Shown here piece by piece: positions 58,391 through 64,000 of a stretch of 64,000 nucleotides of DNA. The notes below the pieces were generated by a model. The model saw nothing but the letters and a program-made list of their open reading frames with translations, made no database searches and was not told the origin of the DNA. Within the stretch, counting starts at the first letter, position 1, and the number at the start of each line of letters is the position of its first letter. The stretch comes from Arenicola marina (lineage: Eukaryota; Annelida; Polychaeta; Arenicolidae): positions 37,798,133-37,862,132 of the forward strand of contig OZ025263.1 in NCBI GenBank assembly GCA_964019135.1. The letters are read 5' to 3'. The translations under genes and the position numbers were made by a program.

Positions 58391-59087
58391 GGGTCTCCCT
58401 AATACCTGAAGAATGCAATTTGCCAAAGAGATTGGTTGAAGGTCAAGGCCATGAGTAAAAATGCGAACATGACACTTTTGTACTTACTTTGGTGTCCACG
58501 GCTCTGTTATGTAGTAAAATAACGAAATATACTAGGTAACAAAGGAATGACGAATCTCTCCTGTTGTGATTTGATACCTCCTGTGTCTTAAGTGGGATAA
58601 GTCCGGGGTATGCCTGATTTCTGCAATGCGTTTCATCAATAGGAAGCCTATCACAAAGTATGCAAACCATATCCGCCATTAAACCGGTAACCGCAAAACA
58701 ACCGGTAATGGAATTCTCAGCACAACTTCATGTTTAGCATATTTCGCTACAAGCCGAGTAATTTCGAAATAGATTCAAGGTCAACATTCCTCTGAAGGAT
58801 GAGGATAGAAAATGTCATACGACGGATGACTTCTCGTTTTACTTATGTTTTCCCAGAATGCTCCTGTAATTTCCTCCAACACTTTCTATATTTTTCTATA
58901 TATTTTAACATAAAGACCTATAGTTTAGTAGTAGGCTGCTGGGAGGCTTACTAGTTTAAAAATCTCCAACAAGGGTAAACGTAAACAATAAACCTTCAAC
59001 AGATTGACAATAAATTACGTGCCCATTGTTTTATTCTATTCTCCAGTCCCCTAAACTCGATTGAACTTGAGATGAACTAAACCGTTC

Positions 59088-59935
59088 CCCCGGGTTCGAT
59101 ACTCCAGCGTGTCAGGTAGACGTCATTGTTGACCTGGGTTCGATACTCCAGCGTGTCAGGTAGACGTCATTGTTGACCCGGGTTCGATACTCCAGCGTGT
59201 CAGGTAGACGTCATTGTTGACCCGGGTTCGATACTCCAGCGTGTCAGGTAGACGTCATTGTTGACCCGGGTTCGATACTCCAGCGTGTCAGGTAGACGTC
59301 ATTGTTGACCTGGGTTCGATATTCGAGCGTGTCAGGTAGACGTCATTGTTGACCTGGGTTCGATACTCCAGCGTGTCAGGTAGACGTCATTGTTGACCCG
59401 GGTTCGATACTCCAGCGTGTCAGGTAGACGTCATTGTTAACCCGTGGTCGATACTCCAGCGTGTCAGGTAGACGTCATTGTTGACCCGGGTTCGATACTC
59501 CAGCGTGTCAGGTAGACGTCATTGTTGACCCGGGGTCGATACTCCAGCGTGTCAGGTAGACGTCATTGTTGACCCGGGTTCGATACTCCAGCGTGTCAGG
59601 TAGACGTCATTGTTGACCTGGGTTCGATACTCCAGCGTGTCAGGTAGACGTCATTGTTGACCCGGGTTCGATACTCCAGCGTGTCAGGTAGACGTCATTG
59701 TTGACCCGGGGTCGATACTCCAGCGTGTCAGGTAGACGTCATTGTTGACCCGGGTTCGATACTCCAGCGTGTCAGGTAGACGTCATTGTTGACCTGGGTT
59801 CGATACTCCAGCGTGTCAGGTAGACGTCATTGTTGACCCGGGTTCGATACTCCAGCGTGTCAGGTAGACGTTATTGTTGACCCGGGTTCGATGCTCCAGC
59901 GTGTCAGGTAGACGTCATTGTTGACCCGGGTTTCC
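59088..59935. repeat. 44-bp minisatellite in MBD5/6-like intron 5
   Basis: Nineteen near-identical copies of GACCCGGGTTCGATACTCCA then GCGTGTCAGGTAGACGTCAT TGTT. The GGGTTCGATACTCC part resembles a Pol III B box (GGTTCGANTCC) with one extra base. Copies differ only by CCCGGG/CCTGGG, GGGTTCG/GGGGTCG and rare single changes, so the expansion is recent. Confidence 0.96.
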
Positions 59936-60349
59936 CGTTTTCCACAATAATGGTGGCCTTGAAATAGCATTGGCCTAAGAGAGCTTTTGTTGTAAATATG
60001 CCCGACCCTAAACAAAAACTATCGAAATTTTTCGAACTATGCCAAACTACAATTGCATCATCATTTGTAAATTTCAACAATGAATTATACAGTCACTAAT
60101 TTTATTGCAGCCCACTTATATAATATTAAAGTGCATTCCGCACGTAGACGCACGTTACAGTAATCGAAAGATCTGTTTGTCAGCAAAATTCGACCGATTG
60201 GCCGAAATTTCGATCATCCGGAAGTAGTGAAACCGCCGAGTCGTAGCACAATACAAAATAAAAAGGATATTTACATTAGTAGCAGTAACAAGAAAGCTAA
60301 ATCATTCAAGAGATCCAGACGATTCGACACCTTTCATGGCGCATTAGGG

Positions 60350-60400
60350 GACTCCCTGGTGTAAGGGTTAGCGCAGGGGTAGCGCAAGAGACCGCAGCTC
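60350..60400 (+). mobile_element. Truncated SINE head
   Basis: GGGGACTCCCTGGTGTAAGG, then GTTAGCGCA and GAGACCGCAGCTCAAT, is a diverged copy of the tRNA-like 5' end of the full SINEs at 4721-4907 and 37036-37224, with a small internal duplication (GCGCAGGGGTAGCGCAAG). The B box and body are missing. Confidence 0.6.
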
Positions 60401-60980
60401 AATCCAGCCAAACACAAAGAGAACGACACAGCATGCAGTGGCATGTGGACATGTGTTTGTTGGCCTGAACTGTTGATCGTGCCTTGTATAAATTTACTGA
60501 CCCTTGTCATTCATATCCTTTCATAATGTGATCTTGAATTTTTTGTAGGGGATTAGGAAAATTATAGCACCTTACTTGCCGATACAATTATGCCGGTATT
60601 TACAGGAACAATGAAGTAGTTTGGTGTCAGCCGGCGTCACCGGTTTAGGTAGCCCACTGTCTTTGATTTCGACCGACGCCAGGGTTTGAATCTTCCAAAT
60701 TTCCTAAGTTTCCCCACGTTTTCATTAAAATTCGCCGTCCGATAAATTTCGAAATCAGTAACATGGGGCTCTATAGGAAGTGGCTTTTAGATTTTAGATT
60801 TCTTTAGATTAGGTGGAATGCTTACAGTATGTCTTCTACTATATGGTTTTCTTACAGAATGTAACCAGTGAGTGCGCGTTGTCTTCTAATATATGGTCTT
60901 CTTACAGAATGTATTCATTGATTCATCTCTTGCATGTTATTGCTTGCAGAGGCCAATGATACTATATTGTCTTTATGCAG

Positions 60981-61155
60981 AGGTCGGAAGATGAATACCA
61001 ATTTGGAATCCGCTATTCAAGAGGCGATGTGTGAACTCGACCGCCAAACTGTGGAGCAGAGTAAGACCGCCCCCAACATCAGTCCATCCTTACAAATATC
61101 CATGGCAACTCAAGTCTCCAAGACAACAAGAATAATGAAGAAAAAAGTACGATGA
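60981..61155 (+). CDS. MBD5/6-like protein, last coding exon
   Basis: After the acceptor CTTTATGCAG the exon reads GRKMNTNLESAIQEAMCEL, DRQTVEQSKTAPNIS, and ends in a basic tail TTRIMKKKVR with TGA at 61153-61155. The NTNLESAIQEAMCELD helix follows the PWWP in MBD5 orthologues, which likewise end in a short basic tail, so this looks like the natural C-terminus. The six exons total 9207 bp, 3068 codons plus stop, without a frame conflict. No AATAAA was found before the next array starts, so the 3' UTR may run into repeat DNA. Confidence 0.9.
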
Positions 61156-61395
61156 TGAAAGAACTAAGGCTTGAGTCTAGTTCTTCCAATGTAATGTGTT
61201 TTTGGCAATCCAGGCCACATATGCAAATTTCAGACCTGATCTATGTTCCTCTTGCGTGTATTGTATCCACACCGCAATAGGATGCGTTCGATTACATTCA
61301 TGGAAGTGAGTGTGAACAAGTGTGCGACCCATTTTAGTATGTCTGCAATCCCAAGTTATTAAACATGTTTGCCAGCATGTCACGGACTCGGGGGG
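61156..61395 (+). other. 3' UTR or flanking DNA of the MBD5/6-like gene
   Basis: Unique sequence after the stop codon with no clear polyadenylation signal. It ends in a run of 13 G at about 61390, directly before the 39-bp array. Confidence 0.5.
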
Positions 61396-62395
61396 GGGGG
61401 GGGCGGGGGCAGTGGGTGCAATGGCCAGCAGATTGATGGGGAGAGGGGCTGTGGGTACAGTGGCCAGCAGATTGATGGGGAGAGGGGCTGTGGGTACAGT
61501 GGCCAGCAGATTGATGGGGAGAGGGGCTGTGGGTACAGTGGCCAGCAGATTGATGGGGAGAGGGGCTGTGGGTACAGTGGCCAGCAGATTGATGGGGAGA
61601 GGGGCTGTTGGTACAGTGGCCAGCAGATTGATGGGGAGAGGGGCAGTGGGTACAGTGGCCAGCAGATTGATGGGGAGAGGGGCTGTGGGTACAGTGGCCA
61701 GCAGATTGATGGGGAGAGGGGCTGTGGGTACAGTGGCCAGCAGATTGATGGGGAGAGGGGCTGTGGGTACAGTGGCCAGCAGATTGATGGGGAGAGGGGC
61801 TGTGGGTACAGTGGCCAGCAGATTGATGGGGAGAGGGGCTGTGGGTACAGTGGCCAGCAGATTGATGGGGAGAGGGGCTGTGGGTACAGTGGCCAGCAGA
61901 TTGATGGGGAGAGGGGCTGTGGGTACAGTGGCCAGCAGATTGATGGGGAGAGGGGCTGTGGGTACAGTGGCCAGCAGATTGATGGGGAGAGGGGCTGTGG
62001 GTACAGTGGCCAGCAGATTGATGGGGAGAGGGGCTGTGGGTACAGTGGCCAGCAGATTGATGGGGAGAGGGGCTGTGGGTACAGTGGCCAGCAGATTGAT
62101 GGGGAGAGGGGCTGTGGGTACAGTGGCCAGCAGATTGATGGGGAGAGGGGCTGTGGGTACAGTGGCCAGCAGATTGATGGGGAGAGGGGCTGTGGGTACA
62201 GTGGCCAGCAGATTGATGGGGAGAGGGGCTGTGGGTACAGTGGCCAGCAGATTGATGGGGAGAGGGGCTGTGGGTACAGTGGCCAGCAGATTGATGGGGA
62301 GAGGGGCTGTGGGTACAGTGGCCAGCAGATTGATGGGGAGAGGGGCTGTGGGTACAGTGGCCAGCAGATTGATGGGGAGAGGGGCTGTGATGGCG
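61396..62395. repeat. 39-bp minisatellite downstream of the MBD5/6-like gene
   Basis: About 24 almost perfect copies of GTGGGTACAGTGGCCAGCAG then ATTGATGGGGAGAGGGGCT (39 bp). Because the unit is a multiple of three and lacks stops in several frames, long open frames run through it on both strands (for example a 13-residue GYSGQQIDGERGC periodicity on plus). Only three variant bases are obvious (near 61611 and 61645), so it is very young. Confidence 0.97.
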
Positions 62396-64000
62396 GGGAT
62401 TTCAAAGTTAGTGATAGTGACCAGTGAGTGAGCTGTTATGACTTGAGTGGAAGTGACTGATGAGTGAACGGTGTTGAAAGTGACCAGTGAGTGAGCGGTG
62501 TTAAAAGTGACCAGTGAGTGAGCGGTGTTGAAAGTGACTGATGAGTGAGCGGTGTTGAAAGTGACCAGTGAGTGAGCGGTGTTGAAAGTGACCAGTGAGT
62601 GAGCGGTGTTGAAAGTGACTGATGAATGAGCGGTGTTGAAAGTGACTGATGAGTGAGCGGTGTTGAAAGTGACCAGTGAGTGAGCGGTGTTGAAAGTGAC
62701 CAGTGAGTGAGCGGTGTTGAAAGTGACCAGTAAGTGAGCAGTGTTATAAGTGATCAGTGACTGAGCGGTGTTGAAAGGGACCAGTGAGTGAGCGGTGTTG
62801 AAAGTGACTGATGAGTGAGCGGTGTTGAAAGTGACCAGTGAGTGAGCGGTGTTGAAAGTGACCAGTGAGTGAGCGGTGTTGAAAGTGACCAGTAAGTGAG
62901 CAGTGTTATAAGTGATCAGTGACTGAGCGGTGTTGAAAGGGAACAGTGAGTGAGCGGTGTTGAAAGTGACTGATGAGTGAGCGGTGTTGAAAGTGACCAG
63001 TGAGTGAGCGGTGTTGAAAGTGACCAGTGAGTGAGCGGTGTTGAAAGTGACCAGTAAGTGAGCAGTGTTATAAGTGATCAGTGACTGAGCGGTGTTGAAA
63101 GGGACCAGTGAGTGAGCGGTGTTGAAAGTGACCAGTGAGTGAGCGGTGTTGAAAGTGACCAGTGAGTGGGCGGTGTTGAAAGTGACCAGTGAGTGAGCGG
63201 TGTTAAAAGTGACCAGTGAGTGGGCGGTGTTAAAAGTGACCAGTGAGTGAGCGGTGTTAAAAGTGACCAGTGAGTGGGCGGTGTTGAAAGTGACCAGTGA
63301 GTGAGCGGTGTTGAAAGTGACCATTGAGTGAGCGGTCTTAAAAGTGACCAGTGAGTGGGCGGTGTTGAAAGTGACTGATGAGTGAGCGGTGTTGAAAGTG
63401 ACCAGTGAGTGAGCGGTGTTAAAAGTGACCAGTGACTGAGTAGTGTTGAAGAGGGCCAGTGAGTGAGCTGTGTTGAAAGTGATCAGTGAGTGAGCGGTGT
63501 TGAAAGTGACCAGTGAGTGGGCGGTGTTGAAAGTGACCAGTGAGTGAGCGGTGTTGAAAGTGACCATTGAGTGAGCGGTCTTAAAAGTGACCAGTGAGTG
63601 GGCGGTGTTGAAAGTGACTGATGAGTGAGCGGTGTTGAAAGTGACCAGTGAGTGAGCGGTGTTAAAAGTGACCAGTGACTGAGTAGTGTTGAAGAGGGCC
63701 AGTGAGTGAGCTGTGTTGAAAGTGATCAGTGAGTGAGCGGTGTTGAAAGTGACCAGTGACTGAGCGGTGTGGAAAGTGATCAGTGGCTGAGCGGTGTTGA
63801 AAGTGACCAGTGATTGAGCGGTGTTGAAAGTGACCAGTGAGTGATCGGTATTGAAAGTGACCAGTGATTGAGCGGTTTTGAAAGTGAGCAATGACTGAGA
63901 AGTGTTGAAAGTGATCAGTGACTGAGTAGTGTTGAAAGTGATCAGTGAGTGAGCGGTGTTGAAAGCGACCAGTAAGTGAGCGGTGTTAAAAGTGACCAGT
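62396..64000. repeat. 27-bp minisatellite at the right edge
   Basis: About 58 copies of AGTGACCAGTGAGTGAGCGG TGTTGAA (27 bp), with AGTGACTGATGAGTG, AGTGATCAGTGACTG and GGGACCAGTG variants in recurring blocks (for example about 63330-63480 repeated at about 63560-63720). Continues past the right edge. The minus strand is open throughout, reading SLVTFNTAH; this is explained by unit length and lack of stops. Confidence 0.97.

Larger units (their letters stand above)
57283..60980 (+). other. Intron 5 of the MBD5/6-like gene
   Basis: A 3.7-kb intron, mostly AT-rich. It holds a small inverted-repeat element (about 58131-58390), the 44-bp array (59088-59935) and a SINE head fragment (60350-60400), each listed separately. 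Near 60781-60910 a short duplication (TAGATTTTAGATT; TATGGTTTTCTTACAGAATG and TATGGTCTTCTTACAGAATG) carries two acceptor-like TTCTTACAG sites. Confidence 0.8.

Noticed and set aside
61322-62431. Plus-strand repeat proteins of about 350-370 residues in two frames
   Set aside because: Several frames are open at once in a 39-bp unit array with almost no variation, so there is no sign of codon-level selection.

Overview
This is nuclear DNA from an animal, most likely a marine invertebrate. It has small coding exons with GT-AG introns, tRNA-derived SINEs, MULE-type DNA transposon remains and very large minisatellites. The phylum cannot be fixed from the sequence; a mollusc or other lophotrochozoan is a guess. 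Nothing prokaryotic or viral was recognised.

Two host genes are arranged head to head. On the minus strand, the 5' part of an AARSD1 gene (trans-acting alanyl-tRNA editing hydrolase) runs from its start codon at 32409 leftward off the window. Four coding exons are visible: 32371-32409, 15083-15211, an 18-nt microexon at 14760-14777, and 3015-3156. They join in frame. The introns are packed with tandem repeats: 15/16-bp units (1-3014), 38-bp units (3157-14180), 41-bp units (15591-18027), an AT-rich array (20198-20762) and 21-bp units (25506-26669). Intron 1 also holds a decayed FLYWCH/MULE transposase gene (exons between 29518 and 19864, minus), a HIRAN-like exon (24028-24624), and a 1.2-kb MULE-like element with long terminal inverted repeats and a 10-bp target duplication (30767-31974).

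On the plus strand, a gene of the MBD5/MBD6 (Drosophila sba) family starts at 38260 and ends at 61155. Its six coding exons join in frame to about 3068 codons: a long Gln/Gly-rich N-terminal region, an MBD split by an intron, a 2000-residue disordered exon, a PWWP domain split by an intron, and a short basic tail. The intron before the PWWP exons is nearly all a 41-bp minisatellite (about 47985-56590). The last large intron holds a 44-bp array. Downstream of the stop codon lie a 39-bp array and a 27-bp array that leaves the right edge.

The two genes have unrelated roles: tRNA proofreading, and chromatin (the mammalian family members bind the PR-DUB deubiquitinase complex). What unites the window is extreme minisatellite growth in introns, in places touching the splice sites, with near-identical SINE copies inserted into two of the arrays.
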